DNA of 64,000 nucleotides from JBKEAJ01 sp047975005 (GCA_047975005.1 JBKECW010000057.1:4716-68715), one strand, 5' to 3'; shown: positions 42,558 to 52,274, numbered from the stretch's first letter. Program-made: numbers and translations. Notes: a model not told the origin generated them from the letters alone.

Positions 42558-45458
42558 ATGGAGCAATTATCAAAAATTAAACACATGAGAGAAGCATTCC
42601 TCTATTCCGTTGCAAAATATGCCAACGACAATTATTATAGTTCATATCAAGACATTACAATCGTTTTGCCTAATAGGCGTTCGTGCACTTTCTTTAAAAG
42701 CTACCTCAACAACTTGGTAAATAAAGTTGCAATAGCCCCCAAAATAATACCAATAGACCAATGGATTAAGGATAAGTCTCGATTCAATGAGATTGACAGA
42801 TTTACTGCCATTCACAAACTATTCGAGATATACACAAATCTTACAAAGTCAAACGAAAACCTAGACACATTCTACTCTTGGGGCGAGACCTTACTTAACG
42901 ATTTCAACGACATCGACGCCTACCTGCTGAAAGCTGACGACCTATTCAATAATATTGCTGAAATAAAAGCCATAGACAACACTTTTGATTATCTAACTCC
43001 AAAGCAAGTAAAAATTATCGAGGAATTTTGGGGGCGAATTTCCGAGATGTCTTCCGCCAAACACAAAGATCGTTTTTTGTCTATTTGGAATATCTGTTAC
43101 CCAATGTACTCACAATTGCGTAAATCTCTATCTGCCGATGGGAATGCATATTCTGGTATGATTAATCGTCAGGTTGCCGAAAATATAGAAACTATTGGCG
43201 ACGACAGCTCAAAGATTTTCTTTGTCGGGCTGAACATTCTCAACGCCTGCGAGAAAAAAATACTTCGGTGTTTTAAAAAACAAAATAAGGCACTGTTCTT
43301 TTGGGACTACGATGATTTTTATGTCAATAACAAATACCACGAAGCAGGAGAGTTTATGAGAGAAAATATCGAGACTTTCCCTTTGCCTAAAGATTTCTAC
43401 ATATCTACAAATAATATCTGCAATAAAGAAAAAATTATAGATATTATTTCTGCACCTTCGACTTATTCGCAAGTGCAACTCATTAGCAATAAGCTAATGG
43501 AGAAAAATATTGACTCCGAAAATTTCGACAACACCGCAATAATTCTGCCAGACGAGGAACTGCTACCTACAATGCTTAACGCAATTCCTGATACGGTAAA
43601 GGATATTAACATCACTATGGGGTATCCGGTCAGGCTATCAAACTCATATAGCATAATTTCTTCATATATCTACCTTCAAAAAAAGAAACATCTAAAAGAT
43701 GGTGTTGCCGACTACTACTACAAATATGTTTTCAATATTTCAAATCACCCAATATTGAAATATATTGACGGCGACAACTTATCAAAATTTGAGAAAGATA
43801 TTATACACAGTAATATTATCAATATTAGTGAAAATTCGAAGCTCGCTCCATCGTCGCTAAAACCATTCCTTCATAGTCCATCAAAAAACAAAATTCTTGA
43901 ACACCTGCTGTTTCTAACAAAACAGCTATACGATTATATTGTATCGTTGAATAAGGACTCTTTTACAATGGAGAAAGAGTCTGTATTTAGACTTCACACT
44001 GCTATACAGCGTATTGCTGACACACTGGCAGAACAAACCAAAGAGCTGTCAGAAAAATTGATTTACAACATTATAGAACAATCTATATATAACATTAGTG
44101 TCCCATTTGAAGGAGAACCGCTCAAAGGTGTACAAATAATGGGAACACTGGAAACTCGTGCTTTGGATTTCGACGAGATTTTTATACCGTCAATGAATGA
44201 AGGGAACATGCCAAAAAACTACTTCCAAAATTCAATCATCCCATATCAGCTCCGAATTGGCTTCGGAATGCCCACCATGACACAAAAAGACGCTGTCGCA
44301 GCGTACTACTTTTACCGCTTGCTACAACATCCGAAGAAAATAACCCTGCTCTACAATGCTTCAATAGACAACTCTTCGGTGAAGGAAATGAGCCGTTTTA
44401 TTTATCAACTTAATCTATCAAGAGAGTTAAGTCCCAACAATTTGTCTATTAATAATTCTGACAAAACAATAAAGACAGACACCGTAATTTCAGTCAATTC
44501 TCAGAATTCACGAGATATTCTCATAAAAAAATATTGCAACAAAAAGAGTCTATCTCCATCAGCACTACATACATACATAGATTGCTCGCTAAAGTTTTAT
44601 CTTAAATACATAATCGGACTTAACGAGCAAGATGAAATTATCGAGGAGGTAGACTCCCGAATATTCGGAAACATATTTCATAAAACTGCCGAAATACTTT
44701 ACTCCGAACTTATAGGGATGAAACTCAAAGAGAAAGACATAAAAAGATTGATAACAGACAAGAAAATCGACAATGCCATTCTCTCCGCATTTCGAGAGGA
44801 AATATACAAAGACCTGAAAAACAAAGACAAGCAAGAGCTTAAAGGCGAGCATCTACTCGTTGCCGACTACGTGAAGTATTTTATCAAGAGAATGATAGAT
44901 ATAGATAGCAAAATTGACAATCTAACTATCAGAGACCTCGAAAAAAGTAAAAACTCTAGCCACAATATCACTTTCGACAACAACGAAAGCCTGAAAATAA
45001 ATATCGGTGGAAACATAGACCGTGTAGACGAAACCCCACAAGGGATAAGAATTATTGACTATAAAACAGGAAAGGTGGAAGAGACTCGCGAAATACCTGT
45101 CAATAATTTTAACGACCTTATTAGCCCCGACATTAAAGATCGCAAAAAAGAGATATTTCAAACTCTCTTATATTCTAAGATTTACTCGGAGGCAATGGAT
45201 ATTAATGAACCTATATATCCGGGAATTTATCATACAAAATCGTTCTTCACTAAAAACAACCCTGTATTGCTCACAATAAATAAGGAAATTGTGTCTTACC
45301 AAGATATTAAAGACGAGTTTAATAAGCTGCTCTCAGAGCTATTAAAAAAAATATTCTCTAAAGAACAACGTTACGAACAATGCAAAGATAAAAGCAAGTG
45401 CAAATACTGCCCATTTGTCGCAATATGCAATGTTGAAACAAGTCATTTTGACTATTGA
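42558..45458 (+). CDS. AddB-like PD-(D/E)XK nuclease with iron-sulfur cluster motif
   Basis: Large DNA-repair nuclease subunit. The ATG at 42558 gives 966 residues; the ORF opens at a TTG further upstream. The N-terminal part (DITIVLPNRRS, FDEIFIPSMNEGNMP) is an inactive helicase-like region without Walker A. The C-terminal nuclease has FGNIFHKTAE (around 702-711), GGNIDRVDETPQG, DYKTGKVEE (around 833) and QTLLYSKIY. Four Cys frame it: HTYIDCSLKF and C-x5-C-x2-C-x5-C (around 941-957), as in AddB 4Fe-4S domains. No addA-type helicase gene is adjacent. CorA follows after 3 bases. Confidence 0.85.
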   Translation: MEQLSKIKHMREAFLYSVAKYANDNYYSSYQDITIVLPNRRSCTFFKSYLNNLVNKVAIAPKIIPIDQWIKDKSRFNEIDRFTAIHKLFEIYTNLTKSNENLDTFYSWGETLLNDFNDIDAYLLKADDLFNNIAEIKAIDNTFDYLTPKQVKIIEEFWGRISEMSSAKHKDRFLSIWNICYPMYSQLRKSLSADGNAYSGMINRQVAENIETIGDDSSKIFFVGLNILNACEKKILRCFKKQNKALFFWDYDDFYVNNKYHEAGEFMRENIETFPLPKDFYISTNNICNKEKIIDIISAPSTYSQVQLISNKLMEKNIDSENFDNTAIILPDEELLPTMLNAIPDTVKDINITMGYPVRLSNSYSIISSYIYLQKKKHLKDGVADYYYKYVFNISNHPILKYIDGDNLSKFEKDIIHSNIINISENSKLAPSSLKPFLHSPSKNKILEHLLFLTKQLYDYIVSLNKDSFTMEKESVFRLHTAIQRIADTLAEQTKELSEKLIYNIIEQSIYNISVPFEGEPLKGVQIMGTLETRALDFDEIFIPSMNEGNMPKNYFQNSIIPYQLRIGFGMPTMTQKDAVAAYYFYRLLQHPKKITLLYNASIDNSSVKEMSRFIYQLNLSRELSPNNLSINNSDKTIKTDTVISVNSQNSRDILIKKYCNKKSLSPSALHTYIDCSLKFYLKYIIGLNEQDEIIEEVDSRIFGNIFHKTAEILYSELIGMKLKEKDIKRLITDKKIDNAILSAFREEIYKDLKNKDKQELKGEHLLVADYVKYFIKRMIDIDSKIDNLTIRDLEKSKNSSHNITFDNNESLKINIGGNIDRVDETPQGIRIIDYKTGKVEETREIPVNNFNDLISPDIKDRKKEIFQTLLYSKIYSEAMDINEPIYPGIYHTKSFFTKNNPVLLTINKEIVSYQDIKDEFNKLLSELLKKIFSKEQRYEQCKDKSKCKYCPFVAICNVETSHFDY

Positions 45459-45461
45459 AAA

Positions 45462-46442
45462 ATGAATTCTAATTTTTTAAAACACACATCGCTCATAGAG
45501 TATTCTTCAACACAGTTTGCAAAGAGTACCTTCGATAGTATCGACAAGATTAAATTGTCGGATAATGAGCAAACAATCCGATGGATAAACACCTATGGAT
45601 TAATGTATAAGGACGAATTTAAACAAGTCGTAAGAGAGGAAAACCTCGACGACTTTCTCCTTAAACTCCTTACAGATAGCGAACACCCAAACAAAGTGTT
45701 GGAACTCGACGACATTCTGTTTGTCAGCACACGTGTACTAAAAATCGAAAGTGCTGATATTGGCTCGGAACAAATGATATTCCTTGTTGCTCCGTCGTTT
45801 ATTTGGAGTATTCAAGAACGACACGGCGACTATTTCAAAGAAATAAGAGAAAAACTGGAAGGAGGCAAAGGCTTGGCTCGAAAGAAAAAAGCTGATTACC
45901 TGCTGTTTATAATACTCGAAGCAATCATCGACAACTATGGTTTTGCAGTAGAGAGAGTGTCAGATATTGTTGACGAAAAACTTAACTCCATAGATATAAA
46001 GCCAACACCAAAATATACTGCAAGTATTGAAAAATACAAGAGGGATCTACTCACCTTTAAGCGTGCTAGCATAAGCCTTAGAGACATTGTCGTGAAGCTC
46101 GAAAAAATAGACTCCTCCGATTTTGAATGTAAGTATTTCAGCGAGCTGAAAGAACAATGCAACAACTTGATAAGCGATATAGACTTCGGATATCAAGAAC
46201 TGGAAGGCCGACTAAACTTGTTGTTCAGCATACAAGGGCACCGATTAAACGAGGTGATGATGACTCTCACCGCATATTCCGTAATCTTCATTCCACTGAC
46301 TTTTATTGCAGGAGTTTACGGGATGAACTTTAAAAATATGCCCGAACTACAAACCAACAACGGTTATTTTGTGCTTATCGGAGTGATGGTGCTGATAACA
46401 GCTCTGAATATTTGGTACTTTATTAGAAAAAGATGGTTCTAA
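45462..46442 (+). CDS. corA: CorA-family magnesium/cobalt transporter
   Basis: Pentameric divalent-cation channel of 326 residues. A large cytoplasmic alpha/beta domain with a long helix (about 150-265) leads to two C-terminal membrane helices. The selectivity motif reads YGMNFKNMPE (GMN near residue 288), the signature of the family. The tail WYFIRKRWF is basic. It may be co-transcribed with the nuclease gene just upstream, without an obvious functional link. Confidence 0.94.
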   Translation: MNSNFLKHTSLIEYSSTQFAKSTFDSIDKIKLSDNEQTIRWINTYGLMYKDEFKQVVREENLDDFLLKLLTDSEHPNKVLELDDILFVSTRVLKIESADIGSEQMIFLVAPSFIWSIQERHGDYFKEIREKLEGGKGLARKKKADYLLFIILEAIIDNYGFAVERVSDIVDEKLNSIDIKPTPKYTASIEKYKRDLLTFKRASISLRDIVVKLEKIDSSDFECKYFSELKEQCNNLISDIDFGYQELEGRLNLLFSIQGHRLNEVMMTLTAYSVIFIPLTFIAGVYGMNFKNMPELQTNNGYFVLIGVMVLITALNIWYFIRKRWF

Positions 46443-46633
46443 AACCACTGCTACACCTGATGCTGAGAAGCATACATAGATGCGCCCTATATCTTTGGGC
46501 ACCACACAATGTCTGCCATTACGCCAAGGGGTGTTTAGCCTAAATTTTAAAATTACAAAGCCTAAACAAATAAATTACTGTTCAGTATTATTCATTATAT
46601 TTGCTATTCGAAAATAACATAAAAACAATAGAC

Positions 46634-49483
46634 ATGTACAAAAGCAATAATTTCGTGTTACGTCATGTGGGACCTCGCCCCTCAGACATAAGTAATATGC
46701 TCGACAGCATTGGAGTAAAATCAATGGATGAGCTTATTGACAAAACAGTACCTAAGAGTATAATATTAGATAAGCCATTAAACTTGGCAAAGGGTCTTAC
46801 CGAACGTCAATACATCAGACTTATTGACAACATAGCCAACAAGAACAAAGTATTCAACACTTACATTGGCATGGGATTTTACGACACTATCACCCCTGCC
46901 GTTATTCTGCGCAATGTATTGGAGAATCCCGTTTGGTACACCTCCTACACCCCATATCAGGCAGAAATTTCGCAAGGGCGACTTGAGGCACTTTTGAATT
47001 TTCAAACCATGATTATGGAGCTGACAGCTATGCCCATTGCCAATGCCTCTTTACTAGACGAAAGCTCGGCAGCTGCCGAAGCGATGATTATGATGTACAA
47101 CGCTCGTTCTAAAAAAGACTCTAAAGCAGGCAAAAACAAACTGGTGGTAAGTGGCAATATCTGGGAACAGACTATAAAAGTATTGGAAACACGTGCAACA
47201 CCTTACGGTATAGACTTGACAATAGCCGACGACATACTTAATGCAATAGATGAGAAGACCTATGCCGTCATCACTCAGTTTCCCGACTCAAACGGAGCTG
47301 TACACAATGGCAAAGAACTCGTCGAGGCATTGAAAGATAAGGGTATACAAGTTGCAGTAGCTTCCGACTTGTTGAGCCTTGCTTTATTAGCACCTCCGGG
47401 AGAATGGGGTGCAGACGTAACATTCGGGACAAGTCAGCGTTTTGGAGTACCAATGGGCTTTGGTGGACCCTCGGCAGCCTTTTTTGCTTGCACAGAAAAT
47501 TATAAACGCCAAATACCAGGAAGAATAATAGGAATATCTAAAGATGCTGACGGCAACGAAGCTTTGCGCATGGCGCTACAAACAAGAGAGCAGCACATCA
47601 AGCGTGAAAAAGCGACATCTAATATTTGTACAGCACAAGCACTCCTTGCTACTATGGCAGGTTTCTATGGTGTTTATCATGGAGCAGAAGGAGTAACAGC
47701 CATAGCCAACAGGATACACGCAATTGCACAACTGCTTGAAAAACGCATAGTAGAATTGGGCTACACGCAAATCAACAAGGAATATTTCGACACTATAACA
47801 TTTGAAATACCTGAAAAAGTAAATGTCAAAGACATAGAAAGAATATCCTTAGAGTTGGAAATGAACTTCCGCTATTTTGAGAACGGAAATGTAGGAATAT
47901 CTATTGACGAAACCACCAACCTCGACGATATAAACTGGATAATAGAAACCTTTTCAGGTGCTGCCAATAAACCTTTTGTAAAAGAAAATTCAATTCCCCT
48001 TGAAGGTACAATAAGCGACTCTGTGAAAAGAAATTCTCTGTTTATGCAACAAGCTGTATTCAAAAAATACAGATCTGAGACAGAAATGATGCGCTATATC
48101 AAGAGATTGGAGAAAAAAGACATATCGCTCACCCATTCAATGATTTCACTGGGATCTTGCACCATGAAACTCAATGCAGCAACTGAAATGCTACCATTAA
48201 GTTGGATCGAGTTCAACGGCATCCACCCCTTTGTTCCCAAAGACCAAGCCGCAGGCTATCATCAAATGATGAGCGAGCTATGTAGAGATTTAGCCATTAT
48301 AACAGGCTTCGATTCGGTTAGTTTACAGCCCAACAGTGGAGCGTCTGGCGAGCTCAGCGGACTAATGGTAATACGCGAATATCAAAGAAGTATCGGCGAG
48401 GGGCATCGTAACCTCGTGATAATTCCGGCATCTGCGCACGGCACTAACCCTGCAAGTGCAGCGATGGCGGGCATGGACATAGAGATTGTACCTTGCGACG
48501 ATAAAGGCAACATCGACATCGAAGCATTGAGAGCCATAGCCGAGAGGAACAAAGACATACTATCGTCTGTAATGATTACTTATCCATCTACACACGGAGT
48601 GTTCGAGGAAAAGATTATGGAGATGTGCCAAATTATTCACGACAACGGTGGTCAGGTATATATGGACGGAGCAAATATGAACGCTCAAGTCGGCATTACC
48701 AATCCGGGCTTTATCGGCGCTGATGTTTGCCACCTCAACCTACACAAAACCTTTGCTATACCTCACGGTGGTGGTGGTCCGGGAGCAGGACCAATCTGCG
48801 TTGCAAAGCACCTCACTCCATTCCTTCCATCCCACCCTATTGTTGACAACGGAGCAAAAGGTGCAATAACGGTTGCGGCAGCTCCTTGGGGAAGTGCATC
48901 AATACTGCCAATCACTTATGGTTATATAAAGATGCTGGGTGCCGACGGACTAAAACACTCCACCGAAATAGCCATTCTAAATGCCAACTATCTTGTGTCT
49001 AAGCTAAAAGACAACTACGGCATTGTCTATACAGGTGAGAAGGGCTTTGTGGCTCACGAAATGATATTGGAATGCAGGCACTTCAAAGCACTTGGCATCA
49101 ACGAGACGGACATTGCCAAGAGGCTTATTGACTTTGGCTTTCATGCTCCTACACTTTCGTTCCCCGTTATCGGGACATTAATGGTAGAACCCACAGAGAG
49201 TGAATCGTTGGAAGAACTTGATAGATTTGTGGAGGCATTAAACGTCATCTACAACGAGATACAAGAAATAGCAAATGGAACTGCAGACAAGGAGGACAAT
49301 GTTCTGAAAAATGCACCACACCCTGCCGTAGCAGTAACAGCCGACGAGTGGACACATCCATATAGCCGTCAGAAAGCCGCATACCCACTAGAGTGGTTGA
49401 AAGAGAACAAGTATTGGTCGCCCATCAGCAGGATAGACAACGCCTACGGCGACAGAAATTTGGTTTGTTCCTGCTCAAAGTAG
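46634..49483 (+). CDS. gcvP: Glycine decarboxylase (glycine cleavage P-protein, single chain)
   Basis: PLP enzyme that decarboxylates glycine and loads the aminomethyl group on the H-protein. The ATG at 46634 (MYKSNNFVLRHVGP) gives 949 residues, the fused P1-P2 form. The PLP lysine lies in HLNLHKTFAIPHGGGGPGAGP (about residue 704); GSCTMKLNAATEM and YPSTHGVFEE are other signatures. No gcvT, gcvH or lpd is adjacent. A TATATTTG -7 box at 46596-46603 probably serves it, 31 bases before the start. Confidence 0.97.
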   Translation: MYKSNNFVLRHVGPRPSDISNMLDSIGVKSMDELIDKTVPKSIILDKPLNLAKGLTERQYIRLIDNIANKNKVFNTYIGMGFYDTITPAVILRNVLENPVWYTSYTPYQAEISQGRLEALLNFQTMIMELTAMPIANASLLDESSAAAEAMIMMYNARSKKDSKAGKNKLVVSGNIWEQTIKVLETRATPYGIDLTIADDILNAIDEKTYAVITQFPDSNGAVHNGKELVEALKDKGIQVAVASDLLSLALLAPPGEWGADVTFGTSQRFGVPMGFGGPSAAFFACTENYKRQIPGRIIGISKDADGNEALRMALQTREQHIKREKATSNICTAQALLATMAGFYGVYHGAEGVTAIANRIHAIAQLLEKRIVELGYTQINKEYFDTITFEIPEKVNVKDIERISLELEMNFRYFENGNVGISIDETTNLDDINWIIETFSGAANKPFVKENSIPLEGTISDSVKRNSLFMQQAVFKKYRSETEMMRYIKRLEKKDISLTHSMISLGSCTMKLNAATEMLPLSWIEFNGIHPFVPKDQAAGYHQMMSELCRDLAIITGFDSVSLQPNSGASGELSGLMVIREYQRSIGEGHRNLVIIPASAHGTNPASAAMAGMDIEIVPCDDKGNIDIEALRAIAERNKDILSSVMITYPSTHGVFEEKIMEMCQIIHDNGGQVYMDGANMNAQVGITNPGFIGADVCHLNLHKTFAIPHGGGGPGAGPICVAKHLTPFLPSHPIVDNGAKGAITVAAAPWGSASILPITYGYIKMLGADGLKHSTEIAILNANYLVSKLKDNYGIVYTGEKGFVAHEMILECRHFKALGINETDIAKRLIDFGFHAPTLSFPVIGTLMVEPTESESLEELDRFVEALNVIYNEIQEIANGTADKEDNVLKNAPHPAVAVTADEWTHPYSRQKAAYPLEWLKENKYWSPISRIDNAYGDRNLVCSCSK

Positions 49484-49560
49484 GTCACACCTATAAAAGT
49501 CTGTAGTATGGGCAGTAACTTCTCTGCCCATACTATATTTGCTATTTCTACGTTATGTAA

Positions 49561-49588
49561 TTAAACCTTTTCAGAATAATACTGTCAA
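49561..49588 (+). promoter_or_regulatory. Predicted ECF-sigma promoter, copy 1 (before the sigma gene)
   Basis: A bipartite motif: ttaaacctttt (49561-49571) and tactgtcaa (49580-49588), with AACC and TGTC separated by 15 bases. It matches copy 2 at 50170-50197 at 24 of 28 positions. Predicted transcription start is near 49592, about 27 bases before the sigma ATG. A separate TAACTTTG box (49604-49611) lies close to the ATG and could be a housekeeping promoter giving an almost leaderless transcript. Confidence 0.65.
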
Positions 49589-49618
49589 TACATGACAGAC
49601 ATGTAACTTTGAAAAGAA

Positions 49619-50173
49619 ATGGACATAAGTGTTTCGCTGGAGGATATGAATAACAAAAACAAGGAGATTGTGGTTGATAAGGCTGATTTTGATGAAATTG
49701 TTCGTCAGAATTATCAAAAGCTATATCACTATATTCGCCGTATGGTTGTTGTTCATGAAGATGCCGACGATGTTTTGCAAGAAACTTTTATCAAGGCATG
49801 GCGGAATTTTGCATCTTTTAGAAATGAGTCTTCTGTTTCGTCGTGGTTATATAGGATTGCAAGCAACGAGGCCATAAATCATTTGAATAAGAAAAAAAAG
49901 ACATTCAAGGCTTTCGATGGCGAAGGCTACGATTTCTTAGCCAATAATTTGCAAGCTGACGAGTATTTTGACGGCGACAGTGCGCAGTTGGAATTTCAAA
50001 AGGCTGTTGCTATGCTCCCCGAAAAACAACGATTAGTATTCACACTTAAATATCTCGAAGAAAAAAAATATTCAGAAATAGTAGATATACTCGGAGGCAC
50101 AGAAGGAAGTCTTAAAGCCTCCTATCATCATGCTGTACAGAAGATTGAAAAATATTTTAATAAGAAGGATTAA
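49619..50173 (+). CDS. ECF-subfamily RNA polymerase sigma factor
   Basis: A 184-residue alternative sigma factor. Region 2 (about 30-100) shows YQKLYHYIRRMV, DADDVLQETFIKAW and FASFRNESSVSSWLYRIASN. Region 4 (about 125-180) shows LPEKQRLVFTLKYLEEKKYSEIVDILGGTEGSLKASYHHA. Two genes follow that look like its anti-sigma partner and an envelope sensor, so it probably answers cell-envelope stress. The motif before it recurs before the next gene, which suggests it drives its own operon. Confidence 0.93.
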   Translation: MDISVSLEDMNNKNKEIVVDKADFDEIVRQNYQKLYHYIRRMVVVHEDADDVLQETFIKAWRNFASFRNESSVSSWLYRIASNEAINHLNKKKKTFKAFDGEGYDFLANNLQADEYFDGDSAQLEFQKAVAMLPEKQRLVFTLKYLEEKKYSEIVDILGGTEGSLKASYHHAVQKIEKYFNKKD

Positions 50174-50197
50174 ACCTTTTAAAAATAGTATTGTCAA
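50170..50197 (+). promoter_or_regulatory. Predicted ECF-sigma promoter, copy 2 (before the anti-sigma-like gene)
   Basis: ttaaacctttt (50170-50180) and tattgtcaa (50189-50197) with the same 15-base AACC-to-TGTC spacing as copy 1. It overlaps the stop codon of the sigma gene (50171-50173) and ends 24 bases before the next ATG. Predicted start of transcription is near 50202. Confidence 0.65.
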
Positions 50198-50221
50198 AGA
50201 AATAAATAAAGAATAATTGTG

Positions 50222-50680
50222 ATGAGCGATTTTGATATAAACAAATTCAAGGAAAAAGAAGCTTTCAAAGTTCCCAAAGGCTACTTTGAAGATTTCGAGG
50301 CGCGCTTAGAGCAAAGGTTGCACAACGAGGAATCGGGGCAAGAAAAGAAAGGAAAATCAATCCCCCTCAACATTCTCAGATTTGCAGCTATTGCCTCCAT
50401 ATTCTTTTTGATTTTCAAAGTTGTCGGCTATTTTGCATTTGATGCAGCCATAAATGCTTATCAGAATCAGAATTCCCAAGGTACAACAGCCTCGGCCGAG
50501 GGCTCTCCCCATACAGACGACCTGTACTACTATTACACCTCAGAAATGAGCGATAATGAACTGATGGCTCATCAAGAGTATAATATTACAAGTGCCGAAC
50601 CGAATGATAACGAAACGTTTGAGTATCTGCTTGCAACCCTCGATGATTATGATTTAGCAAATCATTCCAACACTAAATAA
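50222..50680 (+). CDS. Putative anti-sigma factor, single-pass membrane protein
   Basis: The 152-residue protein has a cytoplasmic N-terminus with EAFKVPKGYFEDFEARLEQRL (about 12-33), a motif I recall in small partners of Bacteroidetes ECF sigma factors. One membrane helix (about 58-78) and an acidic Tyr/Asp/Ser-rich outer domain follow. Its place between the sigma gene and a CpxP-like gene supports anti-sigma function; there is no zinc-binding ZAS motif. A GTG one codon upstream could also start it. Confidence 0.68.
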   Translation: MSDFDINKFKEKEAFKVPKGYFEDFEARLEQRLHNEESGQEKKGKSIPLNILRFAAIASIFFLIFKVVGYFAFDAAINAYQNQNSQGTTASAEGSPHTDDLYYYYTSEMSDNELMAHQEYNITSAEPNDNETFEYLLATLDDYDLANHSNTK

Positions 50681-50681
50681 T

Positions 50682-51143
50682 ATGAAGAATTTAATTTTAA
50701 CTATATTACTTGCGACAACTATCCTGACGGGTTACTCCCAGGACAAAAGGAAACACGACTGGGATAAGTTCAAAGCCATCAAAGTGTCATTTATCACTGA
50801 GAAAGTCGAACTAACTCCCGAGGAGGCACAAAAATTTTGGCCGGTTTACAACAAATATGAGAGTCAGAAATTTGAACTGATGAAAGTCAAAAGGAAAGGC
50901 GAAGAGGCAATGTGCGGAGAAATTAGCGAGTCAGAAGCAAAGACTAAGAATGCCGAATACATACAATGCATGGAGAAGGAAGCGGAGATCGCAAGAAACA
51001 TGAATGCCGACCTGCTAAAAGTGATATCTGCAAAAAAAGTTATGCGCTTATACAGAGCGGAGTTTGAGTTTCGCGACAAGATTATAAGAGATTTTAGAGA
51101 CCATAACCACAACAGAGACAGAGAAATGGAAAGAAGAGATTAA
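50682..51143 (+). CDS. Periplasmic CpxP/Spy-like protein of the ECF module
   Basis: The 153-residue protein has a signal peptide (MKNLILTILLATTILTGYSQ), then a mostly helical, highly charged body. TPEEAQKFWPVYNKYE near residues 45-60 is a marker for the periplasmic proteins that follow ECF sigma/anti-sigma pairs in this phylum. It resembles the LTxxQ/Spy chaperones in layout but has no LTxxQ motif. It starts one base after its neighbour's stop and ends the operon before a terminator. Confidence 0.7.
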   Translation: MKNLILTILLATTILTGYSQDKRKHDWDKFKAIKVSFITEKVELTPEEAQKFWPVYNKYESQKFELMKVKRKGEEAMCGEISESEAKTKNAEYIQCMEKEAEIARNMNADLLKVISAKKVMRLYRAEFEFRDKIIRDFRDHNHNRDREMERRD

Positions 51144-51177
51144 AGAGCTTCTAGGTTATAATGTTTAGTTGGTTTAC

Positions 51178-51218
51178 AGACCCTCGTGCGACGCCAGTTG
51201 CACAGGGTCTTTTTTTTT
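51178..51218 (+). terminator. Intrinsic terminator of the ECF operon
   Basis: The stem agaccct/agggtct (51178-51184 with 51204-51210) plus an inner gtgcgac/gttgcac arm is followed by nine T (51210-51218). Confidence 0.88.
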
Positions 51219-51245
51219 GCAGTAGACAAAGCCTCAAGACTTGCT

Positions 51246-52271
51246 TTAAGTAGTTGCCTGTCCATAGCTCCGTACCATATCAATATATTTTTGCTTCTGA
51301 GCGGTATCCAAAAAACTTGCATTAAATGAATTTTCGGCAAGTTGCAAAAGTTCCGCCTTACTCAAGCCAAAAGCATCAACTAGAGCCTTGTAGTTCTCAT
51401 TTATATATCCGCCAAAATATGCAGGATCGTCAGAATTGACCGTAACCAGCAGTCCCTTGTCAAGCATTTCTTTCATAGGGTGCTCCTCCATTTCGGAGAT
51501 AACACAAAGAGCTGTATTCGAAAGTGGACAAAGGGTCAGCGGTATTTGTCGTTCTTTTAGCAGCATCAGTATCTCGTCGCTCTCTATCGACGCATTACCA
51601 TGGTCCACTCTATCAACTTTCAGTAAATTTATAGCTTCTTGTACATTGTCTACGGTTCCTTCCTCGCCGGCATGGGCTACTAACTTAAAACCATGCTCTC
51701 TTGCTTTTGCAAATACATTTGCGAATTTCGCTGGAGGATTTCCACGCTCTGATGAATCTAGCCCTACGGCAACAATATCGTTTTTATAAGGGAGAGCCTC
51801 TTCCAATGCACGAAATGCCTCTTTTTCAGAGAGATGTCGCAGAAAGCACATTATCAGTCTGCTTGTTACCCCCAAATTCTTCTCCCCTTCGGCGAGGGCT
51901 TTTTTTATTCCTCCGATTATCTCACTAAAAGGCACTCCTCTATCGGTATGGGTTTGAGGGTCGAAAAATATTTCGGCATGTATAATATTTTGCTCCTTCG
52001 CTCTTTGCAAATATGCCATTGTCAGATCATAGAAATCCTGCTCTTTCAGCAGTACAGCAGCTCCGGCATAGTATATATCCAAGAAGTCTTGAAGCTGAGT
52101 AAACGAATACGCCTCTTTCAAGTCCTCAACACTTGAATATCCTATTTCGACCTTATTTCGTTGTGCCAATGTCTGCATAAGTTCAGGTTCGAGAGTCCCT
52201 TCAATGTGCAGATGCAATTCGGCTTTTGGAAGTTTATCAATAAAAGTATTTAACAAGCTATCTTTTGCCAT
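51246..52271 (-). CDS. Adenosine deaminase-family protein, probably adenine deaminase
   Basis: Metal-dependent purine deaminase of 341 residues. Catalytic motifs are LPKAELHLHIEGTLEPEL (HxH), VAHAGEEGT, VDHGNA, and NSDDPAYFGG near the C-terminus. Segments such as FLDIYYAGAAVLLKEQDF, FFDPQTHTDRG and VGLDSSERGNPP match, from memory, a clade whose Pseudomonas member PA0148 deaminates free adenine rather than adenosine. I therefore suspect adenine deaminase, but cannot separate the two by motif alone. It follows the MMPL gene after 3 bases. Confidence 0.85.
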   Translation of the reverse strand: MAKDSLLNTFIDKLPKAELHLHIEGTLEPELMQTLAQRNKVEIGYSSVEDLKEAYSFTQLQDFLDIYYAGAAVLLKEQDFYDLTMAYLQRAKEQNIIHAEIFFDPQTHTDRGVPFSEIIGGIKKALAEGEKNLGVTSRLIMCFLRHLSEKEAFRALEEALPYKNDIVAVGLDSSERGNPPAKFANVFAKAREHGFKLVAHAGEEGTVDNVQEAINLLKVDRVDHGNASIESDEILMLLKERQIPLTLCPLSNTALCVISEMEEHPMKEMLDKGLLVTVNSDDPAYFGGYINENYKALVDAFGLSKAELLQLAENSFNASFLDTAQKQKYIDMVRSYGQATT

Positions 52272-52274
52272 TCT

